A stretch of DNA of 64,000 nt, from assembly GCA_019359245.1 (NCBI GenBank), contig JAHHHR010000039.1, positions 1 to 64,000 on the forward strand, written 5' to 3'. Every line of letters starts with the position of its first letter. Positions within the stretch are counted from its first letter, which is position 1. This DNA is from Nostoc desertorum CM1-VF14 (GTDB lineage: Bacteria > Cyanobacteriota > Cyanobacteriia > Cyanobacteriales > Nostocaceae). Below are positions 1 to 9,023 of the stretch, piece by piece. Made by a program: the position numbers and the translations under genes. The notes under the pieces are model-generated. The model was not told the DNA's origin. It did not search any database and saw only the letters and a list, made by a program, of their open reading frames with translations.

Positions 1-122
1 TTGTAGCAGTGATAGGATATCGAACATGGGCTGTCTGTGAGTTTTGAGTTGTCGTTGTGAGAGACAATAACTCTACTACGGCAGCCCTATCTTTTCATAC
101 TCTTTTTTTGGCAAAGGTATTG

Positions 123-255
123 ATATAGGAATCCGATTTGATAGCATGAAAAAATCTAAGTAGCTTTATAGCGGGTAATGTCCACTGGATAATAGTTTTA
201 GTGCGTACTACCAACCCTATATATATTTCAATAATCAAATACGATTCCTATTTCT
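123..255. repeat. MITE-like inverted-repeat element
   Basis: ATAGGAATCCGATTTGAT at 125-142 is the inverted partner of ATCAAATACGATTCCTAT at 236-253. They match at 16 of 18 positions and enclose about 93 bases with no reading frame. Size and ends fit a miniature inverted-repeat element, but no target duplication was proven. The rest of 1-341 shows no gene; the final 85 bases should hold the promoter and leader of the following signalling gene. Confidence 0.45.
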
Positions 256-341
256 ATATATAGGCAACCATAGCCTTTGTTGTTAGTGAAAACTAGGAGA
301 TTTTATATCTAGAGGAGCTTGAAGATGACAGTCTGATATCT

Positions 342-3300
342 ATGATATTTTGTAAAAAACTATTAGTACTTATGAACCATTCTCTCTTAGATCAACATCT
401 AATTAATGTACTAAAAGTCATCTCAAAGTTTATAAGTGTATTTGTTACTTTAGTAGGGTTTGTTGTACTGATAGGTTGGTATTTTGATATTCAAGTGCTT
501 AAAAGCATTTTGCCAGAGTCGGTATCGATGAAACCTAATACCGCTTTAGGTTTTGTCATATCAGGTTTGGCGTTAAATTTTCTTCACTCAACACGAAAAT
601 TAAAGCGTCGAATATCTCAGGGGTTGGCTTTGGCAATAGCACTTTTAGGATTTTTGACTATGAGTCAATACTTCTTAGGGTGGGATTTGGGAATTGATCA
701 ACTGCTATTTACAGATAAATCAGCAGCAATCGCTACCTCTTACCCTGGACGAATGTCACCGATATCAGCCTTAAACTTTAGTTTAATGGGTTCTGCTTTA
801 TGGCTTTGTGCTAACCGAAGCAGGAGTTATCGACAAGTACAAATAGTTGCACTTATTACCGCCCTGACATCGCTACAGGTTTTGATTGGCTATATTTACG
901 GAATCAAACCATTATTTGGACTGTCATTATTTACCCATACTGCCATCCACAGTGCTATAACGTTTCTCTTACTCTCGATTGGTACATTGTTAGTAGCTCC
1001 CTCTGAGGGTTTGATGGGCTTGATAATCAGCAATAGTGCGGGTGGAATAACGGCTAGAGTGCTACTCCCAGCGGCAATCATTATTCCCTTTACCTTAGGA
1101 GGGCTGCGAGTATTTGGGGAAAAAGTAGGATTGTTTGATCATGCTTTTGGCTTGAGCCTCCATGTAATTGGCAATGTAACCGCCTTTACGGGATTAATTT
1201 GGTACTGTGCAAAAGGGTTATATCGCTTAGATATGAAGCGCCAACGGGCAGAAGAGGCATTAAGAACTGCTTATGCTGAACTAGAAGTCAGGGTAGAGAA
1301 ACGCACAGGAGAACTATCTCAAGCAAACCAAGTTCTAGAGCAAGAAATTGCCGAGCGGTTGCGAACAGAAGCGGCTTTGCAACAATCCCTTAGACAAATG
1401 GCAGATATGAAGTTTGCCCTGGATCAATCCTCTATTATGGCCATCACAGATGCTAGAGGTATCATCACCGAAGTTAACGATAAATTTTGTGAGCTTTCTG
1501 GATATTCCAGAGAAGAATTAATTGGGCAAAACCATCGTATTATCAATTCTGGCTATCATTCAACAACCTTCTTTGAGCAAATGTGGGCAACCATTTCTCA
1601 GGGACAAGTTTGGCAAGGAGAGATTAAAAATCACGCCAAAGATGGTAGATACTACTGGGTGGCAACTACCATCGTACCGTTCCTAGATGACACGGGCAAA
1701 CCATATCAATACATTGCCATTCGCTTCGATATTACCAACCGTAAGGAGACTCAAGAAGCTTTACGCCAGAGTGAAGAGCGCTTTCGACGTGCCATTCTCG
1801 ATGCTCCCCTACCGATCATGTTGCACACAGAAGATGGTAAAATCCTGCAACTCAATCATACATGGACAGAGATTACAGGTTACAGCATCGAAGATATCCC
1901 CACGATCGCGGACTGGACACAAAGAGCCTATGGCAGTCGTCAAGAACAAGTACAATCTCAGATTAATTCCTTATATCGTCTTAATAGCCGAATTGCGGAA
2001 GGTGAATACACAATTGCAACCAGCACAGGTGAAACACGCATCTGGGATTTTTACTCAGCACCGCTTGGGCGTCTACCCGATGGCAGAAGTTTGGTAATTA
2101 GTACAGGGTTTGACGTGACAGCACGCAAGCAAGCAGAATCACAATTGCGGCGGAATGCTTTTTATGATGGCCTGACAGGTTTAGCAAACCGGGCTTTATT
2201 CATGGAACACTTAAAACACGCGCTCCAACAAACTAAACGGCAAAAAGATTATTTATTTGCTGTATTATTTCTCGACTTAGATCGGTTTAAGGTCATCAAT
2301 GATAGTCTTGGACACCTAAAAGGAGATCAATTTCTAATTACTATCGCCCACATTTTAGAAGCCTGCATCCGCTCTACAGATATAGCTGCACGACTTGGGG
2401 GAGACGAATTTGCCATCCAACTGGAAGCAATTCAAGATGTCTCAGATGCTATTAAAGTGGCAGAGCGAATTCAACAAGAAATAAGATTACCTTTGAAGCT
2501 TGATGGGCAAGAAGTGTTTACAAGTGCAAGTATCGGCATTGCTTTGAGTTCTACTATAGACTACGACCAACCAGAACAGCTGCTCAGGGATGCTGACACG
2601 GCGATGTACCAAGCTAAGGCTTTAGGCAAATCGCGGTATGCCCTGTTTAATCCAGATATGTATGCTAATGCGCTGGCAAGATTGCAGTTAGAGGCTGATT
2701 TGCGTCGAGCAGTTGAACGTCTTGAGTTTCAAGTTTATTACCAACCGATTGTTTCGCTCACTAATGGCTCTATTTTAGGTTTTGAGGCACTCTTGCGCTG
2801 GCAGCATCCAGAACGTGGTTTGCTTAATCCTGGAGATTTTATCCCTCTGGCGGAAGAAACTGGACTAATTGTTGAGATTGGCTACTGGGTGCTGTATGAA
2901 GCGTGTCGCCAAATGCAAGCTTGGAAGATGAGTTATCCTCACCATTCATTAAAGAAAATGAGTGTCAATCTCTCGGTTAAGCAATTTTGCCAGCCAAATT
3001 TAATTGAGCAGATTCGGCATATTTTGGATTCAACAGGTCTTGATGCTAATAGTTTAGCGCTAGAAATTACCGAAAGTGTCATTGTAGAAAACGGTGATGA
3101 AGCAACTGCTATACTCTTACAACTACGAGAATTGGGTATTGAGATATCAATTGATGATTTTGGGACTGGTTACTCTTCATTAGGTCGTCTTTATAGCTTT
3201 CCGATTAGTGTGTTAAAAATTGACCGTTCCTTTATTAACCCAATGACTGCTGATAACCGAAATCTGGATATTATTGATATTATCGTTGCGCTGGCACATA

Positions 3301-3464
3301 AACTAGGTATGACAGTGATTGCTGAGGGTGTCGAGACACAAGAGCAAGTGCCAATTTTAAGAAATTTACACTGTGAATCTGCCCAAGGATACTTTTTCTC
3401 TTGTCCATTGCATAGCTCAGAGGCAGTAGCATTAATTGCTGCTAATCCTGAATGGTGTTGCTAA
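342..3464 (+). CDS. Membrane PAS-PAS-GGDEF-EAL c-di-GMP signalling protein
   Basis: This 1040-aa protein should make and/or break down cyclic di-GMP at the membrane. About eight hydrophobic segments fill residues 25-290, followed by a coiled coil (about 295-345) and two PAS domains (about 350-470 and 475-600). The GGDEF domain has an intact GGDEF at 686-690 with the RxxD inhibitory site (RSTD, 677-680) at the right distance. The EAL domain has an intact EALLR at 815-819 plus later LEITES, DDFG, KID and AEGVE motifs. Both activities are therefore plausible, and the PAS and membrane parts probably sense the signal. The start is the ATG at 342; an in-frame ATG at 372 is possible. A closely similar GGDEF-EAL pair lies at 28690-30675. 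It stands alone, so its input signal is unknown. Confidence 0.93.
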   Translation: MIFCKKLLVLMNHSLLDQHLINVLKVISKFISVFVTLVGFVVLIGWYFDIQVLKSILPESVSMKPNTALGFVISGLALNFLHSTRKLKRRISQGLALAIALLGFLTMSQYFLGWDLGIDQLLFTDKSAAIATSYPGRMSPISALNFSLMGSALWLCANRSRSYRQVQIVALITALTSLQVLIGYIYGIKPLFGLSLFTHTAIHSAITFLLLSIGTLLVAPSEGLMGLIISNSAGGITARVLLPAAIIIPFTLGGLRVFGEKVGLFDHAFGLSLHVIGNVTAFTGLIWYCAKGLYRLDMKRQRAEEALRTAYAELEVRVEKRTGELSQANQVLEQEIAERLRTEAALQQSLRQMADMKFALDQSSIMAITDARGIITEVNDKFCELSGYSREELIGQNHRIINSGYHSTTFFEQMWATISQGQVWQGEIKNHAKDGRYYWVATTIVPFLDDTGKPYQYIAIRFDITNRKETQEALRQSEERFRRAILDAPLPIMLHTEDGKILQLNHTWTEITGYSIEDIPTIADWTQRAYGSRQEQVQSQINSLYRLNSRIAEGEYTIATSTGETRIWDFYSAPLGRLPDGRSLVISTGFDVTARKQAESQLRRNAFYDGLTGLANRALFMEHLKHALQQTKRQKDYLFAVLFLDLDRFKVINDSLGHLKGDQFLITIAHILEACIRSTDIAARLGGDEFAIQLEAIQDVSDAIKVAERIQQEIRLPLKLDGQEVFTSASIGIALSSTIDYDQPEQLLRDADTAMYQAKALGKSRYALFNPDMYANALARLQLEADLRRAVERLEFQVYYQPIVSLTNGSILGFEALLRWQHPERGLLNPGDFIPLAEETGLIVEIGYWVLYEACRQMQAWKMSYPHHSLKKMSVNLSVKQFCQPNLIEQIRHILDSTGLDANSLALEITESVIVENGDEATAILLQLRELGIEISIDDFGTGYSSLGRLYSFPISVLKIDRSFINPMTADNRNLDIIDIIVALAHKLGMTVIAEGVETQEQVPILRNLHCESAQGYFFSCPLHSSEAVALIAANPEWCC

Positions 3465-3504
3465 ACATAAACAAGTCCTACTTAGTCAATAGGAAATAGA
3501 TTAT

Positions 3505-3529
3505 ACCAATTCTTTACACGTGAATTGGT
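3505..3529 (+). terminator. Hairpin after the GGDEF-EAL gene
   Basis: ACCAATTC (3505-3512) pairs perfectly with GAATTGGT (3522-3529) across a 9-nt loop, 40 bases after the stop codon. There is no clean T tract, so a terminator role is only probable. Confidence 0.35.
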
Positions 3530-4136
3530 GGAAAAACATGATGATAGACGCTAAAGAGTTTGTGTTAAATATAACCTAGTTTATTTACAGTATCTTGTAT
3601 CATATAGCAATCCAAAATGAGTTGTGAAAAATAAAAATAAGGAAACGAACCGCCATCTCTACGTTCGCGTAGCGTGTCGCAGACAGAGGCTTCCGCCAAC
3701 GCGCAGCGTCTCGTTAGAGAAAAACCCCAAGGACGCGAAGGAAAGAAATAAGAAAGAAATATATAATTTTCAGAAATGATTTAAGACTGCTGAGACTGTA
3801 GATGCACTATAACCATAATCTGTACCCGATCGCGTACTTCCTGAATTGAACCCAAAACCTGCTATTACAGTCAATTGCCCCATCTAACTCATGTGGCTAC
3901 ATCCCCATCGTTAATCGTTATTGGCAATCAGTCTCGCAGTGGACTGGACTCAATCGCCTGGCACGCAGACAACGAATCATTGATGGAGTTTGAGCTAGCG
4001 ATCGCAACCGTATTGATCTATAAACAAGCTTGTTCTGAATTTATACTTTTGTTTACTTAAGAGTATTGTTTAAAACAAAATTAATCGTGAAAATGATGTT
4101 TATACTTAGAAATAAGTAAATTAAGGTAGGTGCATA
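3530..4136. repeat. Gene-free interval with a Nostoc-type GC-rich repeat
   Basis: About 600 bases hold no convincing gene. Bases 3655-3722 are a GC-rich island (TACGTTCGCGTAGCGTGTCG, then AACGCGCAGCGTCTCG) in AT-rich surroundings. It is related to repeats at 33755-33845 and 59255-59305. A 61-codon frame at 3875-4060 opens with TTG, lacks a ribosome site and is not counted as a gene. Confidence 0.5.
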
Positions 4137-5030
4137 ATGAAACTACAAGATTTCTTGGGAAAAGATGAGAAATGGGCATTCGATGCGATCGCAGAGGATG
4201 CAGAATTGGCTCGTCAGATTCAGATACTGTTAGTTGGCTTAGGTTTGCTGGAACCTCCAGCCGATGGGAAATTTGGCCCTGTTTCTGTGATATCTCTCAA
4301 AAAATTTCAAGAATTAACCAAGACTGAAGAGAGTGGCTTTTTAGGAGCAGTCACAGCCAAAAAACTAATTGAAACCAAACTAGATGATCTTCCTAAACCC
4401 CCCTTAAAACTAGGCAACGACATCGCTAGTAGGATTGTGAAATATATGCTATCCAAAGGCTATCAGGTATTTACCAATCCAAAAGAATACAACATTGTTT
4501 ATGTAGAGGGTATAGATGCAAACTGGACTCTCAACAGTGATACGCCCAATCAATTTAATGATCGGCGGATTGTGATTGAAGTCGTAAATGGAGTTCCCAA
4601 AATCGTAGATAACTGGGAAGCTACTACAGAACCAGGGAAGTACTACACTTATAATCCAATGAATCCCAAAGGAGCAGCTAGGATTCAGTTTGGACAATAC
4701 AAAGCTTGGGCTGTTGGCACTCACGGCACAGCAGAACCTCACGAAGCATTAGTCCAAGTTGGAGATATCACTGTTTGTAGAGATTTCAACAAAGATTTTA
4801 AACGGACTGGTGACAAACTTGATACAGGTGATAATTTTTATGTGAATCAACACTACGGCTTTGATTTTCCTCGAAATGATATTCGCCTTGCTAGTGCGGG
4901 TTGTTTGGTGGGACGTACTCGTGAGGGACATAGAGAGTTTATGGCGCTTATTAAACAAGACCGCCGTTATGTCGCTAATCGCAAATATACTTTTTACACT
5001 ACCGTGATTCCTGGGGATGATTTACTGTAA
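4137..5030 (+). CDS. Peptidoglycan-binding protein with L,D-transpeptidase-like C-terminus
   Basis: A 297-aa protein. Residues about 18-85 read as a PG_binding_1 domain (QIQILLVGLGLL, then DGKFGP and a VxxLKKFQ helix), which binds cell-wall peptidoglycan. The C-terminal part has no family I can name with certainty. It does carry H239, 13 intervening residues, then S253-A-G-C256 followed by LVGR. This resembles the YkuD (L,D-transpeptidase) signature H-x(14-17)-[S/T]-H-G-C, except that the usual H in SHGC is A. No signal peptide is visible, which is odd for a wall enzyme, so a lysin-like or phage-derived role is also possible. It starts at an ATG after GGTAGGTGCATA. Confidence 0.75.
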   Translation: MKLQDFLGKDEKWAFDAIAEDAELARQIQILLVGLGLLEPPADGKFGPVSVISLKKFQELTKTEESGFLGAVTAKKLIETKLDDLPKPPLKLGNDIASRIVKYMLSKGYQVFTNPKEYNIVYVEGIDANWTLNSDTPNQFNDRRIVIEVVNGVPKIVDNWEATTEPGKYYTYNPMNPKGAARIQFGQYKAWAVGTHGTAEPHEALVQVGDITVCRDFNKDFKRTGDKLDTGDNFYVNQHYGFDFPRNDIRLASAGCLVGRTREGHREFMALIKQDRRYVANRKYTFYTTVIPGDDLL

Positions 5031-5144
5031 ACGTTTCCAGAATGAGGTAATGGTTAATGGGTAAGATTTGTTGTTGTGATGCAACTTTTGGTAGGGTAGC
5101 ACAGCTGTTACAAGTGTCAACTTAACGTGAAACACAAAACTTTT

Positions 5145-5165
5145 CCCTCTCCGAGTCGGAGAGGG
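5145..5165. terminator. Perfect 9-bp hairpin between convergent genes
   Basis: CCCTCTCCG (5145-5153) pairs with CGGAGAGGG (5157-5165) around AGT. It lies between the ends of the peptidoglycan-binding gene and hemJ, so it may stop transcription from either side. It also looks like one of the dispersed palindromes of Nostocales, and neither side has a clear T tract. Confidence 0.4.
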
Positions 5166-5204
5166 ACAGACTTGAACTTTAGTTCAAGGCAGGCAGAGGT
5201 TTGT

Positions 5205-5786
5205 CTAACTTTGTTGTTGTGGTTGCCCTATTTGTGCCGTCAGCTTCTCTTTATCTTGCCTGCGTTTTTTGGCGTAAAGTTGAATAGTGACTGCCATCAA
5301 AATAATCATGGCAAAAATAGCCCAAGCAGCAATATCTGTAGGTAGATTATTTTTAAACACAGCCAGCAAGACAATTGCTACTAACATAACTGTGGGTGCC
5401 TCATTTAAGGCACGTAATTGCTGACCACTCCAGCCACATTCATCTACTGCTAACTTTTTCATCAGCCGAGCGCAGTAATGATGATAGCCAATTAAAATAG
5501 CAACAAACAGCAGTTTGATATGCAACCAGCCCTCTTTTAAAACGTCCGGTTCGGTACTGACTAAACCGATCGCCATTGCGATCGTCACAAACATTCCTGG
5601 GTTAGTGATGATAGAGTAGAGACGCTTTTCCATAATTTGGTACTGATTTTTCAGTATCGTTCGTGCTGGTTCAGGTTCTTCGTTAGCTTCAACGTGATAT
5701 ATAAAAAGACGTACTAAGTAGAACAAACCAGCGAACCAAACTACAAATCCGACAATATGAAATGCTTTAAACCATGAATAAGCCAT
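5205..5786 (-). CDS. hemJ: Protoporphyrinogen IX oxidase HemJ
   Basis: The 193-aa membrane protein matches HemJ, the quinone-linked enzyme that oxidises protoporphyrinogen IX to protoporphyrin IX in heme and chlorophyll synthesis in most cyanobacteria. The typical N-terminus is present (FHIVGFVVWFAGLFYLVRLF with a following YH), then four hydrophobic segments and the conserved HIKLLFVAILIGYHHYCAR stretch. Length is normal for the family. It starts at an ATG. The next gene upstream on the same strand ends 188 bases away, so it probably has its own promoter. The C-terminal tail (about residues 170-193) is polar and ends in a Q-rich run. Confidence 0.9.
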   Translation of the reverse strand: MAYSWFKAFHIVGFVVWFAGLFYLVRLFIYHVEANEEPEPARTILKNQYQIMEKRLYSIITNPGMFVTIAMAIGLVSTEPDVLKEGWLHIKLLFVAILIGYHHYCARLMKKLAVDECGWSGQQLRALNEAPTVMLVAIVLLAVFKNNLPTDIAAWAIFAMIILMAVTIQLYAKKRRQDKEKLTAQIGQPQQQS

Positions 5787-5974
5787 GAATTCTAATCTCT
5801 TTTACTTGTGGTTGTAATGCATTTTTAATGGTAATAAAAAGTTCACAAATGCAGGCCGGTATAATATTATAAGTCTGGCAAAAATCCAGAATTCATTTCT
5901 TTACTACAGATAAATACCGATGATTTATCTGTGGTTTCATTTTTATAATATCGATTTTTGCCAAAAGTATATTG

Positions 5975-6826
5975 TTAATGAGCATCTTTACGACGCACAA
6001 ACGGTAAAAGGTCTTGTAAAATTGCCTCGTGGTAGTGTTCTTGAGGATAATGTCCGACGTTATTAAGTTTTATTAATTCAGTATTTGGTACGGATTTTGC
6101 AAAATTTTCGGCAATGTCTACGGATAACCAAGGGTCAATCATACCCCATTGAATCAGAATTGGCTGTTGCCATTCTTTAAAGCCAGATTCAATTTCTTTC
6201 ATTGCTGAATCAAGCTGTAAATTGCGAATACTTGATAAGAGACTACGCCCAGATGAAGAACTTTTTAAAAATGGTTTTCGATAAATATCTAATTCTTTAT
6301 CTCCTATGCGATAACGGCTTCCACCTTCTAGCGTCCGGTCAACTAAAAGAGGGTCTTGGGTCATGACTTCACCTGCTAAAGGTAAACCCATTTGTTTAAT
6401 TTTCCAGGGTAATTTAGCAGCAGTTGAAATTGGTGTATTTAGGATGGCTAAATTGGCAATTTGTTCTGGATGACGCAAAGCATATTGTAGCCCTACAGAA
6501 CCTAAAAATCCTTGGACAACTAAAGAAAAATGTTCAAGTTCTAGCGCTTTAACAAATCCTTCTAAAGCTGTGATAAAAGCATCAGGAGTGTAAGCAAAAT
6601 CCCGTTTTTCTGGTTTTGCAGAAAAGCCGTAACCAATCCAATCTGGTGCGATCGCTCTTGTACCCTGACTAGCCAAAGCAGGCATAATATTACGCCAGCT
6701 ATAACTTTGTGAAACTAAGCCGTGTAGCAACAACACAGGTGCTAAGTCAGTTCTACCGATTGGTAAAGATTCCCGATAAAACCATTCCAGTGAATCTACA
6801 TTGATTTTATGTTCTGTTATTGACAC
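5975..6826 (-). CDS. Alpha/beta-hydrolase-fold protein lacking the nucleophile
   Basis: 283 aa with a clear alpha/beta-hydrolase layout: oxyanion LLHGLVSQSYSW, strand-turn APDWIGYGFSAKP, acid-position QWGMIDPW and catalytic-type histidine VGHYPQ near the C-terminus. The nucleophile elbow, usually G-H-S-x-G-G, reads V-Q-G-F-L-G, so a glycine stands where Ser, Asp or Cys should be. The protein resembles the haloalkane-dehalogenase/epoxide-hydrolase-like branch, but its catalytic ability is doubtful; it may be a binding protein. The start is GTG (6824-6826) preceded by AGGAAAATAGA. It lies downstream of the FAD oxidoreductase on the same strand, about 140 bases away. Confidence 0.85.
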   Translation of the reverse strand: MSITEHKINVDSLEWFYRESLPIGRTDLAPVLLLHGLVSQSYSWRNIMPALASQGTRAIAPDWIGYGFSAKPEKRDFAYTPDAFITALEGFVKALELEHFSLVVQGFLGSVGLQYALRHPEQIANLAILNTPISTAAKLPWKIKQMGLPLAGEVMTQDPLLVDRTLEGGSRYRIGDKELDIYRKPFLKSSSSGRSLLSSIRNLQLDSAMKEIESGFKEWQQPILIQWGMIDPWLSVDIAENFAKSVPNTELIKLNNVGHYPQEHYHEAILQDLLPFVRRKDAH

Positions 6827-6867
6827 TCTATTTTCCTATATTGGATATTGGGAATTCGGCATTGAAA

Positions 6868-6990
6868 AGAGGCAGAGGGGCAGGGAGCAGAGGGGAAAAA
6901 GGTAATTTTTTATTCTCCCCCTTGCCCCCTGCCCCCTGCTCCCTGCTTTTTCATCCCCCCCACTCCCTACTCCCCATTCCCTATTCCCTG
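6868..6990. repeat. Polypurine/polypyrimidine tract (GGGGCAGGGAGCAG type)
   Basis: A purine run (AGAGGGGCAGGGAGCAGAGG) is followed by its pyrimidine mirror (CCCCCTTGCCCCCTGCCCC and on). The end of the neighbouring oxidoreductase gene lies inside it. Related tracts occur at 8101-8166, 31625-31690, 43909-43951, 47375-47465 and 61369-61490. Confidence 0.6.
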
Positions 6991-8085
6991 ATGAATAATC
7001 ATCTCACGAATCGCATAAGCTGTAGCGGGTGCTAGCAAAACACCGTTGCGATAGTGTCCGGTAGCTAGGAGGACATTACTAAACCCTGGCAACTTCCCAA
7101 TAACTGGGGCTGGGCGTCCTTCAGGACGGGGACGTAACCCCGACCAAGTACGGAGAACTGTTGCTGTGGCTAATTCTGGGCAAAATGCGATCGCTTGTTT
7201 TCTAACAGATTCCAACAGTTCTTGATTTGGCGGTATCTCATCGCCATTGTTGGGAAATTCCACTGTTGCACCCACCCAATAATCTCCATCGCCCACAGGA
7301 ACGATATGCACATCGTTACCCGTTATCGCTGGCTGGAAGTCTGGATTACCTAACGGATGCCCTAGATGCATTTGCAATGCTTGCCCAAGTACGGGGCGGA
7401 TATCAATTATTTGATTTAATTTTGCTGTCAGTGGTGTTGAACCTAGCCCGGCTGCGACTACAAACCAATCTGCGGCTATTTTTCCTTCTGTAGTCTCGAG
7501 TTGATTGCAAAATTGGGGAGAAGAATCAGGTGGTGAGGTGTGAGCATCCAAAACAGCCACACCAAATTTGAAAGTTACACCATTTTGCTGGGCAGCCTCA
7601 ACTAAAGCTAATGTCAGAGCAGTTGGATCAAGTTGACGGTCTTGAGGAGAATAGACAGCGCCAGTAATTGTTTCGTGAGCAACTTGAGGACAAATATTTT
7701 TGAGTTTAGCCGTATCCCATATTTCTAAATGCCAGCCTTGAGAGTGGCGAACTTCTACAAGTTTTTCCCATGCTGCTAAATTTTCCTCTTCTAAACCAAG
7801 ACTGAGAATTCCCTGGCGATTAAAGGGGATTTTGCGACCTGTTAAAGCTTCTAGTTCAGGAATCAAAGTTTCATAGCGTTGGATGCTAGTTTGTCGCATC
7901 TGCCAAGCTTTGCCCTTAATTTTTTGGCTGATTACACCCATTAAAACGCCAAGTGCAGCGCCTGTAGAAGCTTGTGCTGGTGGTTGCCGATCGCAAACTG
8001 TGATTTTCAGCCCTTTTTCTTGACTCAGTTCATAGGCGATCGCAACCCCAACCACACCACAACCGATAATAACTACATGACTCAT
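6967..8085 (-). CDS. FAD-dependent amine oxidase, glycine oxidase (ThiO/DadA) type
   Basis: A 372-aa DAO-family flavoprotein. The N-terminal VVIIGCGVVGVAIAYELS is the FAD dinucleotide-binding motif. The C-terminal RTWSGLRPRPEGRPAPVIGK and LATGHYRNGVLLAPATA match the glycine oxidase/ThiO family, which oxidises glycine or other amines to the imine and feeds thiazole synthesis. I cannot tell ThiO from a D-amino-acid dehydrogenase by reading. The start is the ATG at 8083-8085; extending the frame to 8142 would translate a polypurine repeat and is rejected. The last residues (GIGNGE) are encoded by the neighbouring repeat, so the C-terminus was probably set by repeat insertion. Confidence 0.85.
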   Translation of the reverse strand: MSHVVIIGCGVVGVAIAYELSQEKGLKITVCDRQPPAQASTGAALGVLMGVISQKIKGKAWQMRQTSIQRYETLIPELEALTGRKIPFNRQGILSLGLEEENLAAWEKLVEVRHSQGWHLEIWDTAKLKNICPQVAHETITGAVYSPQDRQLDPTALTLALVEAAQQNGVTFKFGVAVLDAHTSPPDSSPQFCNQLETTEGKIAADWFVVAAGLGSTPLTAKLNQIIDIRPVLGQALQMHLGHPLGNPDFQPAITGNDVHIVPVGDGDYWVGATVEFPNNGDEIPPNQELLESVRKQAIAFCPELATATVLRTWSGLRPRPEGRPAPVIGKLPGFSNVLLATGHYRNGVLLAPATAYAIREMIIHQGIGNGE

Positions 8086-8100
8086 TGCTGTTTTGAGGCA

Positions 8101-8166
8101 AAGATGGGAGAGATACGGGAGATGAGGGAACAGGGGGAGCAATTTTTACTCTCCCTCATCCTCCTC
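8101..8166. repeat. Polypurine/polypyrimidine tract
   Basis: Alternating GGGAGA/GGGGGAGC purine and CTCCCTCATCCTCCTC pyrimidine runs fill the gap between psbQ and the FAD oxidoreductase. Same family as the tract at 6868-6990. Confidence 0.5.
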
Positions 8167-8194
8167 ATTCTCCTCAGCTCATTTTACCTTGCGC

Positions 8195-8662
8195 TTAACT
8201 TGCCTCTGCTTCACTGCTGGTTTTAGGAAGCAGGTCGAGGAATTTGTCAATCTCTGCGAAAGCAGCTTGGGATTGGTTCAAGGCAACTAGAGGATTGCCA
8301 GCACTAGTAGCTTTATCGAGTTTAACCAGGTCTTTAAAAAAATCTCGCGTTATTTGACGTGCGATGGGTTGGTCTTTGGGTAGAAGGTTGGGAGTAACAT
8401 AAGTCAGATTCAGCTTTGCTTCTGTTATGGGACCATGTATAAAGTTACGCACATTAATCCAATCACCTCTTTTAATCAGGGTTGTCAACTCTTCTGAGCG
8501 AGCGCGCACAGCCTGAATTTCAGGAACATAAGCCTGAATTTTTTCAAGTTGTACTGCTGTGTAAGTCGGAGGTGCTACCGCAACACCAGGACCACCACAA
8601 CTAATCAGGAATGTGGCCAATAGTACTAGGAAAAATGAAAAAATCGAGCGTTGACGCACCAT
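8195..8662 (-). CDS. psbQ: Photosystem II protein PsbQ (CyanoQ) lipoprotein
   Basis: 155 aa. The N-terminus is a lipoprotein signal: basic MVRQRS, a hydrophobic run and a lipobox ending LISC (about residue 22). The mature part is a helical bundle with the PsbQ features RGDWINVRNFIHGP and LLPKDQ. CyanoQ is lumenal, attached by lipid to the thylakoid membrane, and stabilises the oxygen-evolving side of photosystem II. It starts at ATG 8660-8662. The FAD oxidoreductase follows on the same strand after 109 bases of repeat, so an operon is possible but not shown. Confidence 0.9.
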   Translation of the reverse strand: MVRQRSIFSFFLVLLATFLISCGGPGVAVAPPTYTAVQLEKIQAYVPEIQAVRARSEELTTLIKRGDWINVRNFIHGPITEAKLNLTYVTPNLLPKDQPIARQITRDFFKDLVKLDKATSAGNPLVALNQSQAAFAEIDKFLDLLPKTSSEAEAS

Positions 8663-9023
8663 ATATTGAACTTAATTGCTTTTTGTTTACCGATTCACAG
8701 TGTCATTTTAGATCGCTAGCGCAGTCAATCGTTCTTGTCAGCCAAGGATTTTGCAGAAAATTTCAATATTTTCTCTAAAGAGCAGAGTTCCGTCTGCTTT
8801 TGAAGAATTTTTAAGTACAATTACTTAATAGGTGTTAGCCAGTCCCAAAAAGAAGCGATTTTTGGCATCTGTTTAGTAAGGAGGATTGTTAGGGAAGTAT
8901 GATTTAGAGTTGCTAAATCTCAAAGGTCTTGATAAGCTGAAACACCAATAATATAAGCTTTCTGGCGGTTTTTCTGTCTTCACATCCCGGAAGATGCCGA
9001 CGCAATTATAGGAGTGTTTTTTA
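8663..9023. other. Intergenic region between psbQ and a divergent gene
   Basis: 361 bases carrying the promoters of psbQ (minus) and the small gene at 9024 (plus). No palindrome or regulator site was recognised. TAGGAG at 9009-9014 is a good Shine-Dalgarno for the GTG start at 9024. Confidence 0.4.

Noticed and set aside
3875..4060. 61-codon plus-strand reading frame.
   Set aside because: It opens at TTG, has no ribosome site and no recognisable domain, and lies in a repeat-containing gap.
8086..8142. N-terminal extension of the FAD oxidoreductase.
   Set aside because: It translates a polypurine repeat; the flavin-binding motif starts right after the ATG at 8085.
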